DNA of 37,396 nucleotides from Marinobacter persicus. Lineage in GTDB: Bacteria; Pseudomonadota; Gammaproteobacteria; Pseudomonadales; Oleiphilaceae. The stretch's first letter is position 1, and the number at the start of each line of letters is the position of its first letter. A program made the translations under genes and the position numbers. This document shows, in pieces, positions 8,086 through 17,084 of this stretch. The DNA is taken from contig NZ_PTIV01000035.1 of assembly GCF_002934325.1 (NCBI RefSeq), forward strand, positions 1 through 37,396, in the 5' to 3' direction. The notes beneath the pieces were generated by a model. The model had not been told where the DNA came from. It worked only from the letters and a program-made list of their open reading frames with translations, and did not search any database.

Positions 8086-8538
8086 ATGGCCGAGCTGGAC
8101 AGAATCGACCTTTCAATCATCCGGGAGCTGCAAAGGAACGGGCGAATCACCGTGACCGACCTGGCCTCCCGGGTCGGCCTGTCGAAAACACCGTGCCAGG
8201 TGCGCATGCGCCGGCTGGAGGAACAGGGCTACATCACCGGCTACAGCGCCATGGTGAACCAGACCAAGCTGGGCATTGACCACGTGGCTTTTGCCCAGGT
8301 CACCTTGAACGACACCAGCAGCAAGGCGCTGACCGCCTTCAACGAAGCGGTGCGCCAGATCTCGGCGGTGGAGCAGTGCCACATGATGGCGGCGAACTTT
8401 GACTACCTGTTGAAGATACGCACCCGGAATATGGCGGAATACCGACAGGTGCTGGGAGAACAGGTGTCCAGCCTGCCCCATGTGCTACAGACCAGCACCT
8501 TCGTGGTGATGGAAAGCGTGAAAGATCGCGGGATTTAG
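8086..8538 (+). CDS. putR: Lrp/AsnC-family regulator of proline catabolism
   Basis: A 150-residue Lrp/AsnC protein. The N-terminal winged helix-turn-helix is at about 1-60 (LDRIDLSIIRELQRNGRITVT, read in two parts; recognition helix around VGLSKTPC). The C-terminal RAM ligand-binding and oligomerisation domain is at about 65-150. Divergent transcription from putA strongly suggests the PutR role described in Agrobacterium and Rhodobacter: proline-dependent activation of putA. The ATG at 8086 follows AAAGAGGATAGCAGCC, a reasonable ribosome site. The recognition is by family plus context; ligand specificity is inferred. Confidence 0.88.
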   Translation: MAELDRIDLSIIRELQRNGRITVTDLASRVGLSKTPCQVRMRRLEEQGYITGYSAMVNQTKLGIDHVAFAQVTLNDTSSKALTAFNEAVRQISAVEQCHMMAANFDYLLKIRTRNMAEYRQVLGEQVSSLPHVLQTSTFVVMESVKDRGI

Positions 8539-8547
8539 GGAGGGCGG

Positions 8548-9189
8548 TCAGGCAATGGAGGGTTTTGCCAGCAGGCCGGTCAGCTCGATTCGCCCACGGG
8601 ACAGGCGCACCAGATCCTTTCGCTCCAGCTCCTTGAGCAGGCGGCTGATCACTTCCCGGGCCGTGCCAAGCTCGACGCCCAGTTCCTGGTGGGTGATGGT
8701 CAGCACGCTCTGCCCCTGCCGCGCACGGGCCAACAGCCATTCTTCCAGGCGCTCGTCCATACGGTGGAAAGCCACCTCTTCCACCAGCAGCATCAGGTCG
8801 TCCAGCCGTTTGCCATAGGATTCCATAATCCCCAGGCGAAATTCCGGTGACTGGGCCATCAGCTCGTCAAACAGCGGGCGGGGAATCATGGCCGCTTCGG
8901 TTGCTTCCTCGACCACCGCTTCGGCCCGGTAACCCCGGCCGGTCATCAGGCAGCCGATCGACAGGGTGCAGATGTCGTCGGCGGTCATCCGGTACAGCAC
9001 GATGCTGTGCCCGGACACCCCCGTCATCTGGACCTTGACTCCGCCCCTGATCACCAGAGGCAGCCCCTGGCAGGATTCCCCGGCCCGGAACAGCACCTGG
9101 CCGGGCGGGAAGCGCATCACCTGCACTTCGGCCAGGGTGTTGTCGCGCAGCCGGTCACCGAGGGTATTAAAAATGCTGTGAGCGGCCAT
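8548..9189 (-). CDS. Crp/Fnr-family transcriptional regulator with a CX5C motif
   Basis: A 213-residue regulator. A cyclic-nucleotide-type sensor beta-barrel occupies about 15-125, and a C-terminal winged helix about 150-205 (LTITHQELGVELGTAREVISR) reads DNA. It lacks the N-terminal cysteine cluster of true FNR. Instead the barrel has C40 and a C74-x5-C80 pair in DDICTLSIGC, which I read as a possible redox, sulfide or persulfide sensor. The ATG at 9189 is preceded by GAAGGAAC, better placed than the frame opening at 9246. It diverges from a DUF2892 membrane-protein gene, its likely target. Confidence 0.85.
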   Translation of the reverse strand: MAAHSIFNTLGDRLRDNTLAEVQVMRFPPGQVLFRAGESCQGLPLVIRGGVKVQMTGVSGHSIVLYRMTADDICTLSIGCLMTGRGYRAEAVVEEATEAAMIPRPLFDELMAQSPEFRLGIMESYGKRLDDLMLLVEEVAFHRMDERLEEWLLARARQGQSVLTITHQELGVELGTAREVISRLLKELERKDLVRLSRGRIELTGLLAKPSIA

Positions 9190-9223
9190 GGCGGGTTCCT
9201 TCAACGAAAAAAATGGTTTGAGT

Positions 9224-9236
9224 GTGACTTTATCAC
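9224..9236. promoter_or_regulatory. Candidate operator for the Crp-family regulator
   Basis: GTGA, CTTTA, TCAC forms a perfect inverted repeat in the 110-nt divergent gap between the regulator and DUF2892. It resembles Crp/Fnr half-sites (TGTGA/TCACA) but with a 5-nt rather than the usual 6-nt centre. It is the only good dyad seen in this gap. Confidence 0.35.
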
Positions 9237-9299
9237 TGAACGCCACAGGCCTGCAGGCTAGAGTTAAACCATAAGGGACAAAAGGAAGGAGGTTCAGAG

Positions 9300-9488
9300 A
9301 TGACTATCAATATGGGTTCTGCAGACAGAATCGTCCGCGCCATTGTGGGCGTTGTACTCATTGCGTTGGTGTTTGTGGGCCCGCAAACACCCTGGGGCTG
9401 GATTGGCATTATTCCCCTGGCGACCGCCGCGTTTGGCATGTGCCCTGCCTACAGCCTGCTGGGCATCAAGACCTGCAAGAAGAAATAG
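9300..9488 (+). CDS. DUF2892 / YgaP-like small membrane protein
   Basis: A 62-residue inner-membrane protein of the DUF2892 family, the two-helix transmembrane module found at the end of YgaP rhodaneses. It opens with the family's NMGSADRIVRAIVG stretch, followed by two hydrophobic segments (about 15-33 and 36-50). Two cysteines (CPAYSLLGIKTC) lie near the membrane edge. Free-standing members often sit beside sulfur-transfer or heavy-metal genes, but the function is unknown. A very strong AAGGAAGGAGG precedes the ATG. A good terminator follows, so the gene is its own transcription unit. Confidence 0.85.
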   Translation: MTINMGSADRIVRAIVGVVLIALVFVGPQTPWGWIGIIPLATAAFGMCPAYSLLGIKTCKKK

Positions 9489-9512
9489 TCAGGTTCGCGA
9501 ATGGGGTAAAGA

Positions 9513-9546
9513 AAAGGCCGGTGAGGAGTTTCCTTCCGGCCTTTTT
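9513..9546 (+). terminator. Rho-independent terminator after DUF2892
   Basis: AAAGGCCGG (9513-9521) pairs with CCGGCCTTT (9536-9544) around a 14-nt loop, followed by more T. The stem is 9 bp and GC-rich. The A-rich left flank means it can also work on the minus strand, ending the merR transcript. Confidence 0.85.
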
Positions 9547-9574
9547 CGTAATCGTTAGGTACTGAGCGCTTGGG

Positions 9575-9940
9575 CTATCGAACCGGCGTGTTCAACACGT
9601 CCAGCACTTCTTCCAACTCGGTGATCATCTGGCGGATCAGCTGTTTGTACTGGGAGGTATCGTCTTTCACCTCGGTACTGCTGAGTTTCTGCTTGGCACC
9701 GCCAATGGTGAAGCCCTGATCGTACAGCAGGCTGCGGATCTGACGGATGGTGATCACATCGGCGCGCTGATAGTACCGGCGGTTGCCGCGACGTTTGACC
9801 GGTGACAGCTGGGGAAACTCCTGCTCCCAGTACCGCAGAACGTGCGCCTTCACTGCGCAAAGTTCCGCCACCTCTCCAATGGTAAAATAACGTTTGCCGG
9901 GAATGGCCGGCAATTCGTTGTTATGACTGGGTTCCAGCAT
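9575..9940 (-). CDS. MerR-family transcriptional regulator
   Basis: A 121-residue regulator with an N-terminal MerR winged helix (about 17-85: [22 protein letters not shown], read in two parts, then [13 protein letters not shown]). A short helical tail (about 95-118) probably dimerises. There are no metal-binding cysteines in the tail, so this is not a metal sensor; it belongs to the MlrA-like group conserved after ihfA in pseudomonads. The start overlaps the ihfA stop by 20 nt, so it is the last gene of the thrS-ihfA operon. Its target is unknown. In Pseudomonas a tRNA-Pro follows this gene; none is found here. Confidence 0.9.
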   Translation of the reverse strand: MLEPSHNNELPAIPGKRYFTIGEVAELCAVKAHVLRYWEQEFPQLSPVKRRGNRRYYQRADVITIRQIRSLLYDQGFTIGGAKQKLSSTEVKDDTSQYKQLIRQMITELEEVLDVLNTPVR

Positions 9941-10223
9941 ACGCTTCCACTTTTTGCTTCAGTTTCTGGCCTGGTCGGAAGGTCACAACGCGCCGGGCGC
10001 TGATGGGAATCTCTTCCCCGGTTTTCGGGTTCCGGCCCGGCCGCTGGCTTTTGTCACGAAGGTCAAAATTGCCAAACCCGGACAACTTTACCTGTTCGTT
10101 ATGGCTGAGTGCGCCTCTGATTTCATCAAAGAAAGCTTCCACCATTTCCTTGGCTTCCCGCTTGTTCAGGCCCAATTCCTCGTACAAGCGCTCCGCCATG
10201 TCCGCCTTCGTCAACGCCGCCAT
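9921..10223 (-). CDS. ihfA: Integration host factor subunit alpha
   Basis: A 100-residue DNA-bending protein of the HU/IHF fold. It has the [17 protein letters not shown] opening, the [10 protein letters not shown] segment, and the beta-arm motif [12 protein letters not shown] whose proline intercalates in bent DNA. It pairs with IhfB to assist recombination, replication and sigma-54 transcription. Its ribosome site GAGGAG lies inside the last codons of pheT and the gap is 3 nt, so translation is coupled. Length and context are fully standard. Confidence 0.97.
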   Translation of the reverse strand: MAALTKADMAERLYEELGLNKREAKEMVEAFFDEIRGALSHNEQVKLSGFGNFDLRDKSQRPGRNPKTGEEIPISARRVVTFRPGQKLKQKVEAYAGTQS

Positions 10224-10226
10224 CGT

Positions 10227-12599
10227 TTAGCTCCTCAGTGTTGCCCCCAGCTCTTCTTTCAGGGCGTCAATCACGCCGTTGAAGAGCGAATGCACTTCGT
10301 CCTCGTTCAGCGTGCGCTCGGGATGCTGCCAGAAAAGACTCAGCGCCAGGCTGCGGTTCCCCTCACCCAGGCTTTCGCCTTCGTACACATCAAACACACG
10401 CAAGGCTGTGAGGTGTTCGCCAGCAAAACGGCGAGCCACATGCTCCACCTGCGCGAACGCCACATCGTTGCCGATAATGATAGCCAAATCTCGCCGAACT
10501 TCCGGGAATTTTGAAATGGCTTTGAAATTAGGCACATATCCGGTAACGATCGAGTTCAAGAATAGCTCAAACATAAGGATCGTGCCATTAAGTTCCAGAT
10601 TTTTCTGCACTTGCGGGTGCAATGTGCCCAGCCAGCCGACATGTTCGCCATCACGCATCAACTCGGCGGTCTGGCCCGGGTGCAGGGCGGCGTGCTGGCT
10701 GGCGATGAAATCCACTTCAATACCCAGCAGGCTGAACAGGCTTTCCAGCTCGCCTTTTACGTCGTAAAAATCGGTGGCCCGGCGGCCGTTGATCCAGTTC
10801 TCGGGGGTCTGATTACCCACCACGACGCCGGCCAGCATGGGCTGCTGATCGATACCGTCTTGGGTCTGCTCAAACCGCAGGCCGGTTTCGAACAGGCGGA
10901 TGCGCGGTTGCTGGCGATTCTGGTTGTGGGCGACGGTTTTCAGCAGGCCGCTCCAGAGCGTGGTGCGCATAACCGACAGGTCCGCTGAAATCGGGTTGGC
11001 CAGGGCGATGCCGTCGTGGTCCGGGTCCACCAGTTCCTGGACTTTCGGGTCCACGAAACTGTAGGTAATGGCTTCCTGATAACCCTGGGCCACGAAGTAG
11101 TTACGAATCGCCGACACCGGGCGCGTGGCCTCTTCGCGCACACTCAGGCCCAGCGAACCCACCGGCTCGGTAACCGGCAGGTTGTTGTAACCGTAAATGC
11201 GGCCAACTTCTTCGATCAGGTCTTCTTCAATGGCGATGTCCGGACGGAAGCTGGGTGCTTTTACGCGCCAGGCGTCACCGCTGGACTCTTCGATGCTCAG
11301 TCCCAGACGGGTCAGGATGTTTTCAACCGTATCCGCGTCGATGGCCAGGCCCAATACATCGTTCAGGCGCTTCTGGCGCAGGGTGATGCGGGGTGCTTTC
11401 GGCAAGTGCTCGTCGGAGGCAACCTCGACAATCTCACCCGGCTCACCGCCGACAATGTCCATCAGCAGACGGGTGGCACGTTCCATGGCGTCGCGGGCCA
11501 GCTGGTAGTCCACGCCACGCTCAAAACGGTGGGAGGCGTCGGTATGCAGGCCGTATTCCCGGGCCTTGCCGGCCAGGGTGATGGGGTCAAAATAGGCGGA
11601 TTCGAGCACCAGGTCCCGGGTTTTCTCACTCACGCCGGAATGCTCGCCACCCATCACGCCGGCGATGGCAATGGGCTTGTCGTGATCGGCAATCACCAGG
11701 GTGTCTTCGGTCAGTTCGACTTCCTGGCCGTCCAGCAGCACCAGCTTCTCGGCCGGCTTGGCCATGCGCACCACGATGCCACCGCTGATTTCTTCGCGGT
11801 CAAAGGCGTGCATGGGCTGGCCCTGCTCCAGCAACACGAAGTTGGTCACGTCCACGGCCGGATCTATGGAGCGGATGCCGGAGCGGCGCAGTTTTTCCTG
11901 CATCCACAGCGGGGTTTCGGCGGTCAGGTTCACGTTGCGCAGAATCCGGCCCAGGTAACGGGGGCAACCGGCTGGCGCTTCAATACGGATGTCGGGCACT
12001 TCCGAATGCACGGCGTCCACCGACTCAATAGCCGGGGCGTTGGTCGCCAGGCTGTTCAGTACGCCTACTTCCCGGGCCAGACCCTTGATGGACAGGCAGT
12101 CGGCGCGGTTGGGGGTCAGGTCCACATCAATGGTGATGTCGTTCAAACCCATGAATTCACGGAAATCCTGGCCGGTGGGGGCGCTTTCGGGCAGCTCCAT
12201 CAAACCGTCGCTGGCCTCGGACAGGCCAAGTTCAGCCTCGGCGCACAGCATGCCCTGGGAGGGCTGGCCACGCAGCTTGGCCTTCTTGATCTTGAAGTTA
12301 CCCGGCAATACCGCACCCACTTCGGCAAACGGCACTTTCAGGCCTTCGCGTACGTTGGGGGCGCCACACACCACCTGCACGGTTTCTTCACCGTTGCTCA
12401 CCTGACAGACCCGCAGCTTGTCGGCGTCCGGGTGTGGCTCAACCGACTGAACTTCGCCGACCACCACGCCGGAGAATTCGCCGGCGACGGGCTCGAAGCC
12501 GTCCACTTCCAGCCCGGCCATGGTGATCTGGTCCATCAATTCCTGGGAGCCAATGTTCGGGTTAACCCACTCGCGCAGCCACTGTTCACTGAATTTCAT
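10227..12599 (-). CDS. pheT: Phenylalanyl-tRNA synthetase beta subunit
   Basis: The 790-residue beta chain of the alpha2-beta2 PheRS, which charges tRNA-Phe. In order: an N-terminal catalytic-like module; an EMAP/OB tRNA-binding domain at about 40-150 (HPDADKLRVCQV); the B3/4 editing domain at about 210-375 that removes mischarged tyrosine; B5 at about 400-470; the catalytic-like core; and a C-terminal FDX-ACB anticodon-binding domain at about 695-790 (ISKFPEVRRDLA). Length is normal for the family. It follows pheS after 64 nt on the same strand. Confidence 0.97.
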   Translation of the reverse strand: MKFSEQWLREWVNPNIGSQELMDQITMAGLEVDGFEPVAGEFSGVVVGEVQSVEPHPDADKLRVCQVSNGEETVQVVCGAPNVREGLKVPFAEVGAVLPGNFKIKKAKLRGQPSQGMLCAEAELGLSEASDGLMELPESAPTGQDFREFMGLNDITIDVDLTPNRADCLSIKGLAREVGVLNSLATNAPAIESVDAVHSEVPDIRIEAPAGCPRYLGRILRNVNLTAETPLWMQEKLRRSGIRSIDPAVDVTNFVLLEQGQPMHAFDREEISGGIVVRMAKPAEKLVLLDGQEVELTEDTLVIADHDKPIAIAGVMGGEHSGVSEKTRDLVLESAYFDPITLAGKAREYGLHTDASHRFERGVDYQLARDAMERATRLLMDIVGGEPGEIVEVASDEHLPKAPRITLRQKRLNDVLGLAIDADTVENILTRLGLSIEESSGDAWRVKAPSFRPDIAIEEDLIEEVGRIYGYNNLPVTEPVGSLGLSVREEATRPVSAIRNYFVAQGYQEAITYSFVDPKVQELVDPDHDGIALANPISADLSVMRTTLWSGLLKTVAHNQNRQQPRIRLFETGLRFEQTQDGIDQQPMLAGVVVGNQTPENWINGRRATDFYDVKGELESLFSLLGIEVDFIASQHAALHPGQTAELMRDGEHVGWLGTLHPQVQKNLELNGTILMFELFLNSIVTGYVPNFKAISKFPEVRRDLAIIIGNDVAFAQVEHVARRFAGEHLTALRVFDVYEGESLGEGNRSLALSLFWQHPERTLNEDEVHSLFNGVIDALKEELGATLRS

Positions 12600-12663
12600 G
12601 GTTTATGCCTTGTCCTGATGCGGTTTGCCTGATGTTTGGTTGCCGTATGCGTAATGGTCGTTG

Positions 12664-13732
<1,069 letters not shown>

Positions 13733-13738
13733 CAGAAA

Positions 13739-13766
13739 GCGCCGGGGTATGAATCCGGCGCCGGAT
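13739..13766 (-). promoter_or_regulatory. Competing hairpins upstream of the pheST attenuator
   Basis: GCGCCGG (13739-13745) can pair with CCGGCGC (13755-13761) around a 9-nt loop. Alternatively, 13753-13766 forms the perfect 14-bp palindrome ATCCGGCGCCGGAT. The two share bases and cannot coexist. Both lie between the rplT stop and the terminator hairpin. Confidence 0.4.
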
Positions 13767-13796
13767 CGATCAGTAATCGATTGAGATCTTAAGCGA

Positions 13797-14150
13797 TCAC
13801 AGGGACGCTTTGGCCTTCTCAACAACAGCGGCAAACGCCTGCTGCTCGTTCATGGCCAGATCGGCCAGAACCTTACGATCGATTTCAACGTTTGCCTTCT
13901 TCAGACCAGCGATCAGACGGCTGTAAGACAGGCCGTTGGCGCGGGCGCCAGCGTTGATACGGGCGATCCACAGGGCGCGGAAAGCGCGCTTGCGGTTACG
14001 ACGGTCACGGTAGGCATACTGATGCGCCTTGATGACCGCCTGTTTGGCAACCCGGAAAACACGGCTACGGGCACCGTAGTAACCCTTGGCCTGCTTCATG
14101 ATCTTCTTGTGACGACGACGTGCTACCACGCCACGCTTTACACGAGCCAT
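13797..14150 (-). CDS. rplT: 50S ribosomal protein L20
   Basis: A 117-residue, very basic protein with the standard opening [16 protein letters not shown] and the [16 protein letters not shown] segment. It binds 23S rRNA early in 50S assembly. In E. coli L20 also represses its own operon by binding structured RNA at rpmI; the hairpin in the infC-rpmI gap here may serve that role. The gene follows rpmI after 28 nt, with the order infC-rpmI-rplT. Confidence 0.98.
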   Translation of the reverse strand: MARVKRGVVARRRHKKIMKQAKGYYGARSRVFRVAKQAVIKAHQYAYRDRRNRKRAFRALWIARINAGARANGLSYSRLIAGLKKANVEIDRKVLADLAMNEQQAFAAVVEKAKASL

Positions 14151-14178
14151 ACTTTAATCCTTCTTAACCAGTAAATGC

Positions 14179-14367
14179 TTAGGCGATCATACGCTTGATG
14201 GAAGCCACGTCAGACTTGGCAACCAGCTTGGTGCCACGCAGCTGACGCTTACGCTTGGGGCTCTTCTTGGTCAAGATATGACTGGTGAAGGACTGCTTGT
14301 GCTTGAAGCCGTTGGCGGTTTTCTTGAACCGCTTCGTGGCTCCGCTTTTGGTTTTCATCTTGGACAT
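14179..14367 (-). CDS. rpmI: 50S ribosomal protein L35
   Basis: A 62-residue basic ribosomal protein ([20 protein letters not shown] at the start; the family's HILTKK, then KRKRQLRG). It is about two residues shorter than E. coli L35. The ATG at 14367 has GGAG about ten bases upstream followed by an A/T-rich spacer. Co-transcribed between infC and rplT. Confidence 0.97.
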   Translation of the reverse strand: MSKMKTKSGATKRFKKTANGFKHKQSFTSHILTKKSPKRKRQLRGTKLVAKSDVASIKRMIA

Positions 14368-14410
14368 TTTTTAAAACTCCGCATTCTATTTTTTAAAAAC
14401 AAATGTGCCC

Positions 14411-14458
14411 CTGAACGACAAATCCCCCGCCGATGCGGGGGACCGGTCATCGATTCAG
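14411..14458 (-). promoter_or_regulatory. Structured infC-rpmI leader, possible L20 control site
   Basis: An inner perfect 7-bp stem, CCCCCGC/GCGGGGG (14424-14430 and 14435-14441, tetraloop CGAT or ATCG by strand), is enclosed by a second helix, CTGAATCGA/TCGTTCAG (14450-14458 with 14411-14418, one bulge). There is no T-run on the minus strand, so it is not a normal terminator. Its place just before rpmI matches the region where L20 autoregulation acts in E. coli; the binding itself is inferred. Confidence 0.5.
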
Positions 14459-14460
14459 GT

Positions 14461-15000
14461 TCACTTCTTCTTGCGGGGAGCCACAACCATGGTCATCTGG
14501 CGGCCTTCCATTTTCGGCCGCTGTTCTACCTGGGCAAGCTCGGCGACGTCTTCCTCAACCCGGTTCATGAGCTTCATACCAATTTCCTGGTGTGCCATCT
14601 CACGTCCCCGGAAGCGGATCGTTACCTTGCCGCGGTCCCCATTTTCAAGGAAACGTACCAGGTTGCGTAGTTTGACCTGATAATCCCCTTCTTCAGTTCC
14701 TGGACGGAACTTGACCTCTTTGACCTGCGTTTGCTTCTGCTTTTTCTTGGCAGCCGCCTTGGCCTTTTTCTCTTCGAAGATCTTCTTGCCGTAGTCCATT
14801 ATCTTACAGACGACCGGATCGGAATCCGTAACCTGAACCAGGTCAAGAGACGCTTCTTCTGCTTTTGCAAGCGCTTCCGCAATGGGAACAATTCCCACCT
14901 GCTCGCCTTCGGCGTCGATCAGGCGGACTTCAGTTGCGTCAATATTGTTATTGATGGGCGCTTTAGGTGTACGCCCACCCCGATTGGCTCGCTGTTTGAT
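14461..15000 (-). CDS. infC: Translation initiation factor IF-3 (ATC start)
   Basis: IF-3 binds the 30S subunit and rejects non-standard start codons. The protein has 179 residues (E. coli 180) if it starts at ATC, 15000-14998. It then reads (M)[14 protein letters not shown], followed by [14 protein letters not shown] as in other IF-3 N-domains, with the linker rich in Lys, and [25 protein letters not shown] and [10 protein letters not shown] in the C-domain. No in-frame ATG or GTG lies near this point. The next options, GTG or ATG in the middle of the N-domain, would delete essential sequence. GGAG lies about nine bases upstream. A rare start lets IF-3 repress itself, as with the AUU start in E. 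coli. It is 14 nt from the thrS stop. Confidence 0.95.
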   Translation of the reverse strand: MKQRANRGGRTPKAPINNNIDATEVRLIDAEGEQVGIVPIAEALAKAEEASLDLVQVTDSDPVVCKIMDYGKKIFEEKKAKAAAKKKQKQTQVKEVKFRPGTEEGDYQVKLRNLVRFLENGDRGKVTIRFRGREMAHQEIGMKLMNRVEEDVAELAQVEQRPKMEGRQMTMVVAPRKKK

Positions 15001-15014
15001 AGTCAGATCTCCGT

Positions 15015-16928
15015 TTAGTTTCTACCTTTGCGTTCGACGTCTTGCTTCAACAGTTGCTCAAAGTCGTCGATCGACATGGTTCCCAGGTCTTCGCCTTTGC
15101 GCGTCCTTACGGCAACGGCATTGTTTTCGACTTCTTTATCGCCAACAACGACCAGATAGGGAACCTTGTTAAGAGTATGCTCGCGAATTTTAAAGCCGAT
15201 CTTCTCGTTTCTCAAGTCAGCATTAACCCGATATCCGACTGATTCGAGTTTTTCTGCCAGATTCTGGCAATAATCAGCCTGATTATCCGTAATATTCAGT
15301 ACCGCTACCTGGGTGGGAGCCAGCCAGGTCGGGAACGCGCCTTCGTATTCCTCAATCAGGATACCAATGAAACGCTCAAAGGAACCCAGTACTGCACGGT
15401 GCAACATCACCGGCGTTTTGCGCTCGGAGTGGTCATCAACATATTGAGCGCCCAGGCGGCCCGGCATGGAGAAGTCCACCTGCACGGTACCACACTGCCA
15501 TACACGGCCGATACAGTCCTTCAGGGAGAACTCGATCTTGGGTCCGTAGAAGGCGCCCTCACCCGGCAGCAGTTCCCAATCCACGCCTTCGCGGTTCAGG
15601 GCCTGCTCCAGCGCGGCTTCCGCCTTGTCCCAGACTTCATCAGAACCCACGCGCTTTTCCGGACGGGTGGACAGCTTGTACAGAATCTCGCTGAAGCCGA
15701 AATCGGCGTAGATTTCATGCAGCATATTGATAAACGCCGACACTTCCTCCTGGATGGAGTCCTCTTCACAGAAAATGTGGGCGTCGTCCTGGGTAAAACC
15801 ACGCACCCGCATCAGGCCGTGCAAAGCACCGGAAGCCTCATTACGGTGGCAGGAACCGAATTCCGCCAGACGCAGGGGCAGGTCCTTGTAGCTTTTCAGG
15901 CCCTGGTTGAACACCTGCACGTGGCAGGGACAGTTCATGGGCTTGATGGCGTAATCGTGCTTCTCGGACTCAGTGGTGAACATGTCGTCCTTGAATTTGT
16001 CCCAGTGCCCGGACTTTTCCCAGAGCGTGCGGGACACCACCTGCGGCGTCTTGATTTCCTGGTAGCCGTGCTTGCGCTGCTGGGCGCGCATATACTGCTC
16101 GACTTCCTGGTACAGGGACCAGCCATCCGGGTGCCAGAACACCATGCCCGGCGCTTCTTCCTGCATGTGGAACAGACCCAGCTTCTTGCCCACCTTGCGG
16201 TGGTCACGCTTTTCGGCTTCTTCCAGGCGGTGCAGATATGCCTTCAGGTCTTTTTTGTTGCCCCAGGCGGTGCCGTAGATACGCTGCAGCTGCTCGTTGT
16301 TGTGATCGCCGCGCCAGAACGCGCCGGCCACTTTGGTCAGCTTGAAGGCCTTGAGCTTGCCGGTGCTGGGCACGTGGGGGCCACGGCACAGGTCGATGAA
16401 CTCGCCCTGCTTGTAGAAGGAAAGGTCTTCCTCGCCCGGAATGTCCTGGATAATCTGGACCTTGTATTCCTCGCCCATATCCTCGAACAGCTTGATGGCC
16501 TCGTCGCGGGACATGATGGAGCGGGAAACCGGCAAATCCTGCTTGGCCAGCTCGTTCATACGCTTCTCAATACGGGCCAGGTCCTCGTTGGTGAACGGGC
16601 GCTCGTATTTGAAGTCGTAGTAGAAGCCGTTTTCAATCACCGGCCCGATGGTTACCTGGGCTCCCGGGAACAGCTCCTGGACCGCCATGGCCATCAGGTG
16701 GGCGGTCGAGTGGCGGATGACATCCACGCCCTCTTCATCGCGATCGGTCACAATCGCCAGTTCAGCATCGTTCTCGATCAGGTAACTGGTGTCCACCAGC
16801 TTGCCATTCACCTTGCCAGCCAGGGAGGCCTTGGCCAGGCCGGCACCAATATCGGCGGCCACATCGTGAACGGTAACAGGCTCGGAAAAACTGCGATGAC
16901 TGCCGTCCGGCAGGGTAACTACAGGCAT
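15015..16928 (-). CDS. thrS: Threonyl-tRNA synthetase
   Basis: A 637-residue class II synthetase that charges tRNA-Thr. In order: an N-terminal TGS domain (about 1-62); the editing domain that removes mischarged serine, with its zinc-type [10 protein letters not shown] segment (His in H-x3-H style at about 74-78); the catalytic core with motif 2 ([14 protein letters not shown]) and the zinc-binding cysteine in MNCPCH; and the anticodon-binding domain (about 535-637). The ATG at 16928 follows GAGGAGATATCC; a longer frame to 16997 is rejected because it would run through the leader hairpin. First gene of the operon, with an apparent operator upstream. Confidence 0.97.
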   Translation of the reverse strand: MPVVTLPDGSHRSFSEPVTVHDVAADIGAGLAKASLAGKVNGKLVDTSYLIENDAELAIVTDRDEEGVDVIRHSTAHLMAMAVQELFPGAQVTIGPVIENGFYYDFKYERPFTNEDLARIEKRMNELAKQDLPVSRSIMSRDEAIKLFEDMGEEYKVQIIQDIPGEEDLSFYKQGEFIDLCRGPHVPSTGKLKAFKLTKVAGAFWRGDHNNEQLQRIYGTAWGNKKDLKAYLHRLEEAEKRDHRKVGKKLGLFHMQEEAPGMVFWHPDGWSLYQEVEQYMRAQQRKHGYQEIKTPQVVSRTLWEKSGHWDKFKDDMFTTESEKHDYAIKPMNCPCHVQVFNQGLKSYKDLPLRLAEFGSCHRNEASGALHGLMRVRGFTQDDAHIFCEEDSIQEEVSAFINMLHEIYADFGFSEILYKLSTRPEKRVGSDEVWDKAEAALEQALNREGVDWELLPGEGAFYGPKIEFSLKDCIGRVWQCGTVQVDFSMPGRLGAQYVDDHSERKTPVMLHRAVLGSFERFIGILIEEYEGAFPTWLAPTQVAVLNITDNQADYCQNLAEKLESVGYRVNADLRNEKIGFKIREHTLNKVPYLVVVGDKEVENNAVAVRTRKGEDLGTMSIDDFEQLLKQDVERKGRN

Positions 16929-16954
16929 GGATATCTCCTCGATGATTCTCAGCG

Positions 16955-16975
16955 GTGATCTATACCAGAGATCAC
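16955..16975 (-). promoter_or_regulatory. thrS translational operator: tRNA-Thr anticodon-arm mimic
   Basis: On the minus strand, GTGATCT (16975-16969), loop CTGGTAT (16968-16962), AGATCAC (16961-16955) makes a perfect 7-bp stem with a 7-nt loop. In anticodon numbering the loop reads C32 U33 G34 G35 U36 A37 U38: U33, a GGU threonine anticodon, and A37. It ends 14 nt before the GAGGAG ribosome site. E. coli ThrRS represses its own mRNA by binding a leader hairpin with a threonine-anticodon-like loop, and this matches that design. Confidence 0.7.
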
Positions 16976-17034
16976 TTGGTTGCCGGCCCAGCGACACAAA
17001 CCGCGGGGCAGAGTTGGAGGCGAGTCTAACAGAA

Positions 17035-17062
17035 AAAAGCCCGGCAGCAACGCCGGGCTTTT
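17035..17062. terminator. Terminator downstream of the TRAP permease
   Basis: AAAAGCCCGGC (17035-17045), loop AGCAAC, GCCGGGCTTTT (17052-17062): an 11-bp stem with A and T flanks, so it can act in both directions. It ends the minus-strand TRAP operon (stop at 17085) ahead of the thrS promoter region. Confidence 0.88.
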
Positions 17063-17084
17063 ACGGAGGGCACGATTTGCAGGA

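Noticed and set aside
9546..9575. An intact tRNA-Pro after the merR gene, as in Pseudomonas
   Set aside because: The 29 nt between the terminator and the merR stop contain no tRNA sequence.
16955..16975. TGGTATAGA in the thrS leader as an extended -10 promoter
   Set aside because: It lies in the loop and stem of the perfect anticodon-like hairpin, and no -35 is present at the right distance; the operator reading explains more of the bases.
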